A stretch of 64,000 bases of DNA from Methylosinus sp. Ce-a6 (GTDB lineage Bacteria; Pseudomonadota; Alphaproteobacteria; Rhizobiales; Beijerinckiaceae): positions 186,001 to 250,000 of the forward strand of contig NZ_BGJX01000001.1 in NCBI RefSeq assembly GCF_009811655.1, given 5' to 3'. This document shows positions 17,231-26,147 of this stretch, in pieces (within the stretch, counting starts at the first letter, position 1; each line of letters starts with the position of its first letter). The position numbers and the translations under genes were made by a program. The notes under the pieces are model-generated. The model did no database searches. It saw only the letters and a program-made list of their open reading frames with translations, and was not told the DNA's origin.

Positions 17231-17335
17231 TAGAGCGCTTTCCGATCGAACGGAATCGTTCGATCGATCAGAATTCGCTCCAAAGAAAGAAAGTTAGAGC
17301 GCTGTCCGATCCTCCTGGATCGGATAGCGCTCTAG
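17231..17335 (+). repeat. Dispersed bipartite hairpin element, family B (copy 1)
   Basis: Starts TAGAGCGCTTTCCGATCGAA. Hairpin 1 is CGATCGAACG-GAAT-CGTTCGATCG with flanking GAGCG..CGCTC, followed by a spacer AAAGAAAGAAAGT. Hairpin 2 is TAGAGCGCTGTCCGATCC..GGATCGGATAGCGCTCTA. Same ends and two-hairpin plan as family A but different sequence. It ends 4 bp from the stop codon of the chemoreceptor gene on the other strand. Confidence 0.85.
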
Positions 17336-17339
17336 GGGA

Positions 17340-18947
17340 TCAGAACTCCTCCCAGTTTTCGTCGGCTGCGGGAGCCGGAGCGCCGCGACCGCCGGCCGAG
17401 GCGAGGCGTCGAAGCGCGGCCGCCGCCTCGCCGCGCCGCTCGCTCGCGCGCGGGACCGAGGCAGGACGCGCGCCGTCGCTCCGCCCGAAGCGGAACGCGG
17501 AGATGAGGCCGGCGAGCTCCTCCGCCTCATGACCGAGGCTGTGACTCGCCGCGGTCGTCTCCTCCACCATGGTGGCGTTCTGCTGCGTCATGCTGTCGAG
17601 CTGACCCACGGCGCGGTTCACCTCGGTGAGGCCGGTCGCCTGCTCGCGAGAGCCGGCCGCAATGTCCGTCACGACACGGCTCACCTCGCCGACCTGCGAG
17701 ACGATGCGCTCCAGCGCCGCGCCGGTCTCCGTCACCAGCACGACGCCGCTCTCGACTTGCGCGGTCGAAGCGGCGATCAGAGCCTTGATCTCCTTGGCCG
17801 CCTCGGCCGAGCGCTGCGCCAGCGCGCGCACTTCGGAGGCGACGACGGCGAAGCCGCGCCCCGCCTCTCCCGCGCGCGCCGCCTCGACGCCGGCGTTGAG
17901 CGCCAAGAGATTGGTCTGAAACGCGATCTCGTCGATGACGCCGATGATCTTGCCGATGTCGCGCGTCGAATTCTCGATGCGCCGCATCGCCTCCACCGCG
18001 TCGCGCACGATGACGCCGCCCTTCTCGGCGTCGGAACGCGTCACCTCGAACACCTCGCTCGCATGGCGCGTGCTGTCGGCGGTCTTGTTCACCGTCGCGG
18101 TGATCTCCTCGAGCGCGGCCGCCGTCTCTTCGAGATTGGCGGCCTGCGCCTCCGTGCGCCGTGCGAGATTGTCGGACGCTTTGGCGATCTCGACGCTCGA
18201 CGAGCGGATCGCGCTCGCCGATTCGCCGACCTCGGAGAAGGCGGCGGAGAGCTTGGCGGCCGCATTGTTGAAGTCTTCCTTGATCTTGTCGAAGCCGCCG
18301 GCGAGATGGTCGGTGACGCGCCGCTGCAGATCGCCGCGGGCGAGCTCCCCGAGCGCATTCGCCATGACATCGAGCGCATGGCGTTGATGCGCCTCCGCCT
18401 CGGCGCGCTGTTCCTCCGCCGAGCGATGGCGCTCGCGCAGCACGTCGAGATAGACCGAGACGGAGAGATTCATGTCGAGGAAGACTGCCTTCACGAGCGC
18501 CGCGACGCCGCGGGAAGTGCGATCGACGCGAGCCTTGCCGGCGAGCATGGAGCCCGAGAGGTTGTCCTCGACAATGGCCTGGATCAGGCTCTCGGTGATG
18601 AACGCATAAGCGGAAATATAGAAGCTCGGCTCGAGACCGATGCGCGCATGGGCCTGACCGACGGCGGTCACCATGCGCACATATTCGGCGCCGAACTCGG
18701 CCTCTGTGATCTGCGCCCAATGACGCATCTGCGCGGATTTCGCCGCCGCCATATGGCGATCGTCCGAGAAGAAGCCGCGCAATTTCGCATCGCCGCGAAC
18801 CTTGTCGTAGAAACGGTCGAGAACCGGACCGAGCGCCTTCGAGACGACAGGCTTGACCTGGCGAAGGGCGATGCGGGCGGACTCGTCCATCTCCATGAAC
18901 GCCAAACTATCGTCGAGCGACGAGCCACCCTTGAAAGACCCGGTCAT
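17340..18947 (-). CDS. Globin-coupled methyl-accepting chemotaxis protein
   Basis: 535 aa from the ATG at 18947 ([20 protein letters not shown]), preceded by a strong ribosome site (GGGAGGAAAA). Residues about 10-185 form a protoglobin sensor domain with the likely proximal haem His76 in AQMRHWAQI and [25 protein letters not shown]-like linker and the cytoplasmic signalling domain follow, whose tip reads [40 protein letters not shown]. There is no transmembrane helix, so it is a soluble oxygen or redox chemoreceptor of the HemAT class. The last five residues, NWEEF, match the CheR/CheB docking pentapeptide, implying full adaptation control. No other che genes are in the window. Confidence 0.92.
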   Translation of the reverse strand: MTGSFKGGSSLDDSLAFMEMDESARIALRQVKPVVSKALGPVLDRFYDKVRGDAKLRGFFSDDRHMAAAKSAQMRHWAQITEAEFGAEYVRMVTAVGQAHARIGLEPSFYISAYAFITESLIQAIVEDNLSGSMLAGKARVDRTSRGVAALVKAVFLDMNLSVSVYLDVLRERHRSAEEQRAEAEAHQRHALDVMANALGELARGDLQRRVTDHLAGGFDKIKEDFNNAAAKLSAAFSEVGESASAIRSSSVEIAKASDNLARRTEAQAANLEETAAALEEITATVNKTADSTRHASEVFEVTRSDAEKGGVIVRDAVEAMRRIENSTRDIGKIIGVIDEIAFQTNLLALNAGVEAARAGEAGRGFAVVASEVRALAQRSAEAAKEIKALIAASTAQVESGVVLVTETGAALERIVSQVGEVSRVVTDIAAGSREQATGLTEVNRAVGQLDSMTQQNATMVEETTAASHSLGHEAEELAGLISAFRFGRSDGARPASVPRASERRGEAAAALRRLASAGGRGAPAPAADENWEEF

Positions 18948-19180
18948 TTTTTCCTCCCGCAATTCTTGTCGACCGCCGGACGCGCTTGCCGCTGGGCGAA
19001 TCGCCGCGCGCTCTCCCCGACCGGATCGATTAAGCGATTTCGGGAGTTTCGGCATTACTAACGAGACACAATTCGTCATTGCATCGCACTGACGCAATCA
19101 GTGCAACACTGTAACGTCAGTTCGAGGCAAGCTCGCCTCGCTAGTCGAAGGTTTCGTCCCTCTGCGCCGAGGCTACCTCG

Positions 19181-21811
19181 TTGAAATCGAAAAAGCAGAA
19201 ACGATTTGACGGCGCGCCGACGCCGACAGACGCGAGCGCGTTTCTCGCCGATCTCATGGCGAGCCTGCAGTCCGAGGATCTCACGAGCGCGGTGCGCAAA
19301 ATTGACGCATGCCGCGCGCTGGTCGACAAACACGCCTTCGCGAGCTATCTCGCCGGCCTCATTCGCGTCGCGCTCGGGCAGGACCAAGCGGCGATCGATC
19401 ATTTCGGCAGAGCGATCGCGATTGATCCCGATCATGCGCAGGCGCTCTACGGGCGCGCGGTCACGCTGCAAAAATCCGGACGCTTGGACGCCGCGATCGC
19501 CGATCATGAAAGATCGCTGCGACTCGACCCCGGCAATATCGAGGGCTGGCTGAATTACGGCGCCGCGCTGCAAATGGCCGGGCGCAGCGCCGCGGCCGTC
19601 GAAGCCTACGGAAAGTTATTGGCGCAGGCGCCGAACCATGCGCAGGCCCTCGCCAATCGCGGCCTCTCGCTGCACGCGATCGGCGAGGACGCGCGCGCGA
19701 TAGAGGATTATGACCGCGCCCTCGCGTCGACGCCGGCCGATCCCGTGCTGCTGCGCAACAGAGCGGTTTCGCTCGCGCGCCTCGAGCGCCACGAAGAGGC
19801 GCTCGATTGTTTCGCGCGCGCTTTCGCTCTCGACGCTTCTTGTCTGGATGCGGCCGACGGCGCGCTGGCCGCGCTCGTCGCGCTGCGCCTCTTCGAGGAG
19901 GCCGCTTCTTTCTGCGATACGGTGCTGTCGATCGCGCCGGGCCATGCGCCCGCGCTTTTGACAAAAGCCAATGCGCTTCATGAAACGAAGCGACATGGCG
20001 CGGCGCTGGCGGTTTTCGACGAGGCGCTCGCGCGCGCGCCCGATGATCCGAAGCTTCTCACCAATCGCGGCATGACGCTATTCGAGCTCGGCCGGCTCGA
20101 GGAGGCGCATGCGTCCGCGCGCGCCGCCATCGCCGTCGATCCCATATTCGCGCTGGCGTGGCGCTGCCGCGGAATGGTGGAGATGCGCCGCGGCGAGCTC
20201 GACGCCGCGCTCTCCTCCTTCGACGAGGCCCTGCGCCTCGCCGATTACGAGGCCGATGTGCATTGCGGCCGCGGCATCGTGCTGAAAGAGCTCGGCCGCT
20301 TCGACGAGGCGCGCGCCGAATTCGACCGCGCCCTCGCCATCGATCCGCGCCATGCGGAGACGAAGGCCAATAAGGGCGCGCTGCTGCTGCTGCTCGGCGA
20401 ATTCGAAGAGGGCTTGGAGCTTTTCGAGCATCGCTGGGTGCTCGACGACCGCCCCAAGGCGGATGTCGCCTATCGCTGGCCGGAATGGCGCGGCGAGCCC
20501 GTCGCCGGCAAATCGATCATCGTGCTGGACGAGGCGGGACTGGGCGACGCGCTGCAATTCATCCGCTATGCGCCGATGCTGGCGCGCGCCAGCGCGAAGG
20601 TCGCCTATCATTGCCGCCCCTCGCTGCAACGCGTGATGCGCGGCCTCGGCGAGGAGGTGGAGATCGTCGCCGCGCCCCCGGAGGACGCGGCCTATGACTA
20701 TTGCGTCACGCTATGCAGCCTGCCGCGCGCCTTCGGGACGCGCGCGACGACGATATCGGGCGAGCCTTATCTTCGCGCCGAGCCAGAGCGCATCGCGCTG
20801 TGGCGCGAGCGTCTTTCCGGCGAGGGATTGAAGGTCGGAATCGCCTGGCACGGCAGCTCGCATTCGCGCTCCGACCATATGCGCGCGGCGCCGCTCGCCG
20901 CCTTCGCGCCGCTCGGCGCCGTCGGCGGCGTGCGGCTCATCAGCCTGCAGAAGAATTTCGGCGCCGATCAATTGCGCGACGCGCCCATGCGGGTCGAGAC
21001 GCTGGGCGAGGATTTCGACGCCGGACCGGACGCCTTCTTGGATACGGCGGCGGTCATCGAAAATCTCGATCTCGTCGTGACGATCGACACCTCCATCGCC
21101 CATCTCGCAGGAGCGCTCGGCAAGCCGGTGTGGATCGCGATCAAACATGCGCCGGAATGGCGCTGGCAATTGGAGCGCGAGGATAGTCCCTGGTATCGCA
21201 GCGCGCGGCTGTTCCGTCAGCGCGAGCGCGGCGATTGGCGCGACGTCTTCGCGCGCATGGCGCGAGAGCTCGAAGCGCTCGCGGCGCCTAGAGCGCTTCC
21301 AGCCGAAGTGGGCGCCGGTTCGGCGTCAGGAAACGCGTCGACACAAAAACCGAGAGTCTTTCCGTGTTTCATTGAAACACGGAAAGACTCTAGCGCCCGG
21401 CCCGCCGAGGCGGAAGCCATTCTCATTCCGGGTTCTGTCGGCGATCTCATCGATCGCATCACCATTCTCGAGATAAAGGCGGAGAAGATCGCCGACGCCG
21501 AAAAGCGCGCCAATGTGGCGCGCGAGCTCGCATTGCTGCAAGGGCTGCGCGACGATCGCGGATTTGCGGGCGGCGCGCTCGACGCGCTGGCGCGACAGCT
21601 CAAGGACACCAATCTCGCGCTCTGGGACATCGAGGACAGCATTCGCAATTGCGAGAAGCGCAGCGATTTCGGCCCGCAATTCATCGCGCTCGCCCGCAGC
21701 GTCTATCAGCGCAACGACCATCGCGCGGCATTGAAGCGTCGCATCAATCTCGCCTGCGGCTCGGCGATCGTGGAGGAGAAATCCTACGACGAGGCCCCGC
21801 GCGTCTCGTGA
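19181..21811 (+). CDS. TPR/glycosyltransferase-like protein fused to a DUF6165-like domain
   Basis: 876 aa from a TTG at 19181. Residues about 55-430 are roughly eleven TPR units (e.g. ALYGRAVTLQKSGRLDAAIADHERSLRLDP). Residues about 440-700 form a GT9/GT41-like C-terminal domain (AGLGDALQFIRYAPML, GIAWHGSSHSRSD, LVVTIDTSIAHLAGALGKPVW). Residues about 741-870 (ILIPGSVGDLIDRITILEIKAEKI ... VYQRNDHRAALKRRIN) match the DUF6165 family, normally a separate protein of about 130 aa. The two parts are joined by residues 704-738, encoded entirely by a family A hairpin repeat. The fusion probably arose when the element removed the stop of the first gene. The role may be O-linked or surface glycosylation; DUF6165 function is unknown. 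Confidence 0.75.
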   Translation: MKSKKQKRFDGAPTPTDASAFLADLMASLQSEDLTSAVRKIDACRALVDKHAFASYLAGLIRVALGQDQAAIDHFGRAIAIDPDHAQALYGRAVTLQKSGRLDAAIADHERSLRLDPGNIEGWLNYGAALQMAGRSAAAVEAYGKLLAQAPNHAQALANRGLSLHAIGEDARAIEDYDRALASTPADPVLLRNRAVSLARLERHEEALDCFARAFALDASCLDAADGALAALVALRLFEEAASFCDTVLSIAPGHAPALLTKANALHETKRHGAALAVFDEALARAPDDPKLLTNRGMTLFELGRLEEAHASARAAIAVDPIFALAWRCRGMVEMRRGELDAALSSFDEALRLADYEADVHCGRGIVLKELGRFDEARAEFDRALAIDPRHAETKANKGALLLLLGEFEEGLELFEHRWVLDDRPKADVAYRWPEWRGEPVAGKSIIVLDEAGLGDALQFIRYAPMLARASAKVAYHCRPSLQRVMRGLGEEVEIVAAPPEDAAYDYCVTLCSLPRAFGTRATTISGEPYLRAEPERIALWRERLSGEGLKVGIAWHGSSHSRSDHMRAAPLAAFAPLGAVGGVRLISLQKNFGADQLRDAPMRVETLGEDFDAGPDAFLDTAAVIENLDLVVTIDTSIAHLAGALGKPVWIAIKHAPEWRWQLEREDSPWYRSARLFRQRERGDWRDVFARMARELEALAAPRALPAEVGAGSASGNASTQKPRVFPCFIETRKDSSARPAEAEAILIPGSVGDLIDRITILEIKAEKIADAEKRANVARELALLQGLRDDRGFAGGALDALARQLKDTNLALWDIEDSIRNCEKRSDFGPQFIALARSVYQRNDHRAALKRRINLACGSAIVEEKSYDEAPRVS
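21289..21393 (+). repeat. Family A bipartite hairpin element inside a coding region (copy 3)
   Basis: 105 bp, from TAGAGCGCTTCCAGCCGAAG to the closing AAAGACTCTAG, with the perfect palindrome CTTTCCGTGTTT-CATT-GAAACACGGAAAG. Its length is exactly 35 codons. The TAG trinucleotides at both ends fall out of the reading frame, so translation continues through it. Confidence 0.9.
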
Positions 21812-21835
21812 GGCGGCGACGTGATGTCGTACTGC

Positions 21836-21882
21836 GGCCGTCATCGCTTCGTCGCTACGCTCCTCGCGATGACGGACTGCTA
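21836..21882. repeat. Short intergenic repeat of the CGTCAT..ATGACGG type
   Basis: GGCCGTCATCGCTTCGTCGC..CTCCTCGCGATGACGG is an imperfect inverted repeat. A related but longer copy, with GATTGCTTCGC-type internal sequence, is at 41430-41522, and a diverged stretch lies around 23400-23470. Confidence 0.5.
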
Positions 21883-23211
21883 TATTCCGCTCGACCTCGA
21901 AGAGAATTCGAAGCCCTCGATCAACATCGGCGGCGCGCAGATCGCAGCGCCCCCCATCTCCGTCTTCACGCGCTCGCTGTTGCCGATCGCCGCGATGCGC
22001 GAGAAGACGCCGCCCAGATTCACATTGAAGCGCATATTGCGCGCCGGCGCGACGATCTCGCCATTCTCGACGAGGAAATTGCCGTCGCGCGTCAGCCCGG
22101 TGAGCAGAAGGCTGCGCGGATCGACGAGATTGGTGTACCAGAAGCGCGTCACCAATATGCCGCGCGGCGTGCGGCGGATCATCTCCTCGAGGCTGGTCGG
22201 CCCGCCCGCCACGGTGAAATTCGCAGCTTGCGGAATGGCCTCAGCCCCCGTCTTCCGCGCCCAGAATCGCGGACGCGACAGGCTCTCGAGCACGCCCTTC
22301 TCCACCCAGCGCCGCGGCGCCTGCGCGAGGCCCTCCTCGCCGAAGGGGGCTTCCGGCGCGATCTCGTCGCCCGGATCCGAGCGGATGGAGAAATCGGCGC
22401 CGAACAGCCTCTCGCCGAGCTTGGTTCCGCCGCCGGGGCGGGAGAAGAAGCTGCGGCCCTCGTCGGCGGGACGCGCGCGCAGCATCCACATCAGCCATTG
22501 GGCGAGCTCGCCCACCGCCGTCGGCTCGAGGATCACCGTGTAGCGTCCGGGCTCGAGATCGAGCGGCTCCTCGTCGCGCGCGGCCTTCAGCGCGGCGCGG
22601 CGGCCGATGGCGGCGGGATCGAGGCGAGCCATGGCGAAATGGCGCGCCCCCGCCCAGCCGGACCAGCCGTCGCTCCGATGGCGCGCCGTCGTCGAGAGAT
22701 CGATGAAGCTCTCCCGGTCATAGGCGAAGAGGCCGCTGCTCGACGCCAGCGCCGCAAATCGCCGCCCGGCGGCCGCGCAGCCGAACATATTCACCGAGCG
22801 CGCGGCTCCCTCGGCGATGACGCGCGCCGACGCCTCGGCGAGAAAGCCGAGATCGAGCGCGGCGGTCGCCTCGTCGTAGCGCGCGGAGACGGGATAGGCC
22901 TGCGCGCCGAGCGGCGCCAGAAATTCCGGATCCTCCGGCAGCAGGCGCGCGATCTCCTCCGAGCGCGCCACGGCGCGGGCGAGCTCGCCCGCGTCGAGCC
23001 CGCCCACGGAGACCGCGCCGATGCGCCCGCCGACATGCGACTCGATGCGCGTCTTCACCCGCGCGGTCGCGACATTGGTGGTCACGCCGCCGCCGGCGAA
23101 ACGCAGGCTCTGCGCCTCCTCGCCGTCGACGTGAAGCACGCAGGAATCGGCTTTCGACAAGGAGAGCAGGCGCAAGGCGAGGGCATGAGCGTCGTCTCGC
23201 GTCAGGAACAT
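21880..23211 (-). CDS. TldD/PmbA-family metalloprotease partner (TldE-like)
   Basis: 443 aa from the ATG at 23211 (MFLTRDDAHALALRLLSLSK). It contains the family's FAGGGVTTNVA, GRIGAVSVGG, YTVILEPTAVGEL and ITRFWYTNLVDP-like (LVTRFWYTNLVDPRSLLLTGLTRDG) segments. Unlike its neighbour it lacks HExxxH, so it is the non-catalytic TldE/PmbA-like half. In characterised systems TldD and TldE form a heterodimer that degrades or trims unfolded peptides (microcin or modified-peptide maturation). It lies 287 bp downstream of the TldD-like gene on the same strand. Confidence 0.82.
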   Translation of the reverse strand: MFLTRDDAHALALRLLSLSKADSCVLHVDGEEAQSLRFAGGGVTTNVATARVKTRIESHVGGRIGAVSVGGLDAGELARAVARSEEIARLLPEDPEFLAPLGAQAYPVSARYDEATAALDLGFLAEASARVIAEGAARSVNMFGCAAAGRRFAALASSSGLFAYDRESFIDLSTTARHRSDGWSGWAGARHFAMARLDPAAIGRRAALKAARDEEPLDLEPGRYTVILEPTAVGELAQWLMWMLRARPADEGRSFFSRPGGGTKLGERLFGADFSIRSDPGDEIAPEAPFGEEGLAQAPRRWVEKGVLESLSRPRFWARKTGAEAIPQAANFTVAGGPTSLEEMIRRTPRGILVTRFWYTNLVDPRSLLLTGLTRDGNFLVENGEIVAPARNMRFNVNLGGVFSRIAAIGNSERVKTEMGGAAICAPPMLIEGFEFSSRSSGI

Positions 23212-23498
23212 GGCCGGCCTCTCTTCATTCGACTGGGCTCCGGCGCCCGCCGGACCCGTCGCGGAATATAATGCGCTCCGGAGCCTGTGTCCGCCGCGCA
23301 ACGGCGGCTCGGATATTGGGACGCCTTTGCGCCGGCTCATCGACCGCCCGAGCGACGTTGCGAGCCGCAGGCGACAGTCCGCAGGCGCGGGGCGGCCCCT
23401 CAGATCGCTTCGCTGCGCGCGCGATGACGAGACGATGCAAATCGATTGCTTCGCGCATCGCCCGGTAGCCGCGTCTCCCCGTGAGCGGGAGGAAAGAA

Positions 23499-25025
23499 TC
23501 ACACCTCGCGCGCCGTGTTCAGCACGGTCACATCGCGGAAGCGCGCGGCCGGCGCGCCATGGGAGACGGGCGCGAGCTGCATCGGCTCGGCCTTGCCGCA
23601 AGTGAAGGAGCCGCAGAGCCGATAGGTGGAGGAATCGCCGAGCCCGTCGAGTGAATTCCAGAACGATATGGTGCGTCCCTGATAGGCGGCGTCGCGCACG
23701 GGCTCGCCGAGCTTGCCGTCGCGGATCTCGTAGAACATCTGCCCGCCGAATTGGAAATTGTCGCGCTGCTGGTCGATGCTCCAGCTTCCCGCGCCGACGA
23801 TATAGAGGCCTTTCTCGACGCCGCCGATCAGCTCTTCGAGCGAGCAGCGGTCGGGATTGGGCGCGAGCGAGATGTTGGGCATTCGCTGAATGGGGAAGGC
23901 GGTCGTATCGTCCGCATAGGCGCAGCCGTTGGAGCGCTCGGCGCCGATGAGATGCGCCTGTCCGAGCGCCATCTGATAATTGCGGAACACGCCTTTGGAG
24001 ACGATCTCGAATTCGGCGCGCTCGCGCGGCGCGCCATCGTCGTCGAAGGCGACGCTGGCGAGCCCGCCCTCCTGCGAGCGATCGGCGAGAATCGTCATCA
24101 GCTCGCTGCCGAAGCGCAGCGTGTTCAGCATATGCGGCTTGACGAAAGACGTGCCGGCGAAATTCGCCTCCCAGCCGAGCGCGCGGTCGAGCTCGGTCGA
24201 ATGGCCGACGGTCTCGTGAATGGTGAGCCAGAGATTGGTGGGATCGATGACGACATCGGTCACGCCCGCCTCGACCGGCCGCGCGTCGAGCTTTCGGCGC
24301 GCGTCCTCGACCGCTCGGGCCGCCTCGCCGATCAGATCGCAGGAAAGCGCATAGTCCCAGCCGGCGGCGCGCGCCGGGGCGAGGCTCTCGCGCGTCGCAT
24401 AGCGGCCGGAGCCCTTGTCGATCACCGTGACCTCGAAAGAGGGCTGCGCGCGCGTGCGCGACTGGAAGATGCGGCTGCCGCGGCTGTCGGCGAAGAGCCG
24501 CTCCTCCGTGGCGAAGGAGAAGGAGGAGACGCAATAATCCGCGCCCGCCGCCAGCGCCGCGGCGTTGACCTCGATGAGGCGACGAACCTTTTCCGGCGCG
24601 TCCACGGCGAAAGGATCGATCCCGAGCGGCATGATCCACTCCGCCTCATGCGGTTCGGTCTCCTCGAGCCGCACCGGCGCGACGCGGATGGGCGCGACGG
24701 CGCGGGCGTTGTGGATGGCGCGCTCTGCCGCCGCGGCCATGGCTCCGGGCTCGAGCGCGCGCGCGCCGTAAAAGCCCCAGCAGCCGTCGACGAGCACGCG
24801 CAGGCCGAAGCCGGGGCTGGAGCTCTCGAAAAATTCGTCGAGCCGCTCTTCCTTGGCCTGGACGAATTGGCGGCGCGTCTCGCCGATGCGAATATCGGCG
24901 TAGCTCGCCCCGGCGCGCGTCGCGGCCGTGAGCGCCGCCTCCGCCAGTTCGGCGAGACGGGCGCGGTCGAGGCGCGGTAGAGACGCCGCCTGCCGAGCCG
25001 CCTCGGGATTTTGCGCAATGGTCAT
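23499..25025 (-). CDS. TldD-like metalloprotease
   Basis: 508 aa. Carries the zinc motif HETVGHSTE (HExxxH) in LWLTIHETVGHSTELDRALG, plus FVQAKEERLDEFFESSSPGFGLRV, YADDTTAFPIQRMPNISLAPNPD and GLYIVGAGSWSIDQQRDNFQFGGQMFYEI, all typical of the TldD branch. It is probably the catalytic subunit acting with the TldE-like protein encoded next. The 287 bp between the two genes hold no recognisable gene, only low-complexity, repeat-like sequence. This pair belongs to the long TldD variant common in environmental bacteria; the true substrates are unknown. Confidence 0.85.
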   Translation of the reverse strand: MTIAQNPEAARQAASLPRLDRARLAELAEAALTAATRAGASYADIRIGETRRQFVQAKEERLDEFFESSSPGFGLRVLVDGCWGFYGARALEPGAMAAAAERAIHNARAVAPIRVAPVRLEETEPHEAEWIMPLGIDPFAVDAPEKVRRLIEVNAAALAAGADYCVSSFSFATEERLFADSRGSRIFQSRTRAQPSFEVTVIDKGSGRYATRESLAPARAAGWDYALSCDLIGEAARAVEDARRKLDARPVEAGVTDVVIDPTNLWLTIHETVGHSTELDRALGWEANFAGTSFVKPHMLNTLRFGSELMTILADRSQEGGLASVAFDDDGAPRERAEFEIVSKGVFRNYQMALGQAHLIGAERSNGCAYADDTTAFPIQRMPNISLAPNPDRCSLEELIGGVEKGLYIVGAGSWSIDQQRDNFQFGGQMFYEIRDGKLGEPVRDAAYQGRTISFWNSLDGLGDSSTYRLCGSFTCGKAEPMQLAPVSHGAPAARFRDVTVLNTAREV

Positions 25026-25130
25026 TGGTCCCTCGCCGCCCGGGTCCCTCGCCGCCCGAAGATAACCTCGGAGCGACGGCGAGGGAAAGCCGAAAGCCGC
25101 GCGGCGCGCAGCCGCGCCTTTGTCTGTCGG

Positions 25131-25937
25131 TCAGCGCAGAACGGCGAAGCCCTGCTTCTTATAGAAGCCCGCGGCGTCCGGACCCTTCAGATAGGCGAAG
25201 AATTTCGCCGCGGCGTCGCTCGTCGAGGAGGCGGTCAGCGCGAAAGGATAGACGATCGGCGGATGGGTGGACGCCGGGAAGGTGGCGACGACCGAGACTT
25301 TCGGCTCGGAAAGCGCGTCGGTCAGATAGACGATGCCGAGCGGCGCCTCGTCGCGCGCGACGAAGAGCAGCGCGGCGCGCACATTCTCCGCGAAAGCGAA
25401 GCGCGATTCGAGATCCTCCCACAGATTGAGCTGCTGCAACGCCGCTTTCGCATATTTGCCGACCGGCACCGAGGCCGGATCGCCGGTGGCGATGCGGCCG
25501 CTGTCGCCGAGCGCGCCGAGCAGCGCGCTTTTTTCCAGCGTGACCTTCTTCCCGCCCGTGATCTTCGGCGCGACGAGCACGAGGCTGTTGCCGAGCAGAT
25601 TGGTGCGCGCGCCCTCCTTCAGCAGGCCGCGCGAGGAGAGATAATCGGCGGAGGCGGTGTCGGCCGAGATGAAAATATCCGCCGGCGCGCCGGCCTCGAT
25701 CTGCTTGGCGAGCGGCAGCGAAGCGGCATAGCTGATCGAGACCTCGACGCCCGTCTTCTTCTTATAGGCCGCTGCCGCGTCGTCGAGCGCATTTTTGAGG
25801 CTCGCCGCCGCGAACACCGTCACCGTCTTGGCGCCGGTTGCCTTGTCGGCGCCGGCCGCAGGCGCTTCGGCGAAGGCGGGGGTGAAATTCAGCGACAGAA
25901 AAGCGGCGACGAGCGCCGGACTTGCCAGTTTGGCCAT
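25131..25937 (-). CDS. modA: Molybdate ABC transporter periplasmic binding protein
   Basis: 268 aa from the ATG at 25937, with GGAG 8 nt upstream. A signal peptide (ALVAAFLSLNFTPAFAEAPA) leads to a ModA fold: VTVFAAASLKNALDDAAAAYKKKTG, SYAASLPLAKQIEAGAPADIFISAD, IATGDPASVPVGKYAK, ARDEAPLGIVYLTDA and a final FFAYLKGPDAAGFYKKQGF. ModA binds molybdate or tungstate and delivers it to ModBC. No modB or modC follows here; the next gene in that direction is the TldD-like gene. It is divergent from an HTH/binding-protein-type regulator and shares a 210-bp intergenic region with it. Confidence 0.92.
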   Translation of the reverse strand: MAKLASPALVAAFLSLNFTPAFAEAPAAGADKATGAKTVTVFAAASLKNALDDAAAAYKKKTGVEVSISYAASLPLAKQIEAGAPADIFISADTASADYLSSRGLLKEGARTNLLGNSLVLVAPKITGGKKVTLEKSALLGALGDSGRIATGDPASVPVGKYAKAALQQLNLWEDLESRFAFAENVRAALLFVARDEAPLGIVYLTDALSEPKVSVVATFPASTHPPIVYPFALTASSTSDAAAKFFAYLKGPDAAGFYKKQGFAVLR

Positions 25938-25993
25938 GAGAACCACTCCGATGTTCGGCCCGATGTGCGAGCCCTGTCACAGTTATGCATATA

Positions 25994-26008
25994 TTTTTCC
26001 GAACGGTG
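25994..26008. promoter_or_regulatory. Candidate operator half-site in the modA promoter
   Basis: TTTTTCCG followed by AACGG. The TTTTTCCG half matches both arms of the palindrome at 26119-26141 in front of the divergent regulator gene, suggesting that one protein binds both promoters. Confidence 0.3.
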
Positions 26009-26118
26009 AGTCTTTTACATGAATTTGCATGAAAAAGCCGCATGCCGTCGCGCGGACACGCGCAAATCATGCGCTTTCAATTTGCAGATGAGATTGTCGA
26101 CGGCCGAACGTCATGTTA

Positions 26119-26141
26119 TTTTTTCCGCGTATCGGAAAAAA
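26119..26141. promoter_or_regulatory. Candidate operator: perfect palindrome TTTTTTCCG-CGTAT-CGGAAAAAA
   Basis: 9-bp arms, 5-bp centre, ending 6 bp before the ATG of the regulator gene. The position suits autoregulation by blocking transcription or translation start. No T-run-terminated RNA would make sense here, so an operator is more likely than a terminator. Confidence 0.45.
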
Positions 26142-26147
26142 CGCACA

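Noticed and set aside
14294..17233. Uninterrupted 979-codon frame on the plus strand
   Set aside because: It is antisense to the PAS kinase, is Arg/Asp-rich without any recognisable domain, and ends by chance at the TAG of a repeat. High-GC genes often leave such open frames.
17529..19061. 510-codon plus-strand frame opposite the chemoreceptor
   Set aside because: Shadow of a clearly identified gene; no start signal or domain.
21649..23271. 540-codon plus-strand frame opposite the TldE-like gene
   Set aside because: Begins inside the TPR/DUF6165 gene and has no protein-like pattern.
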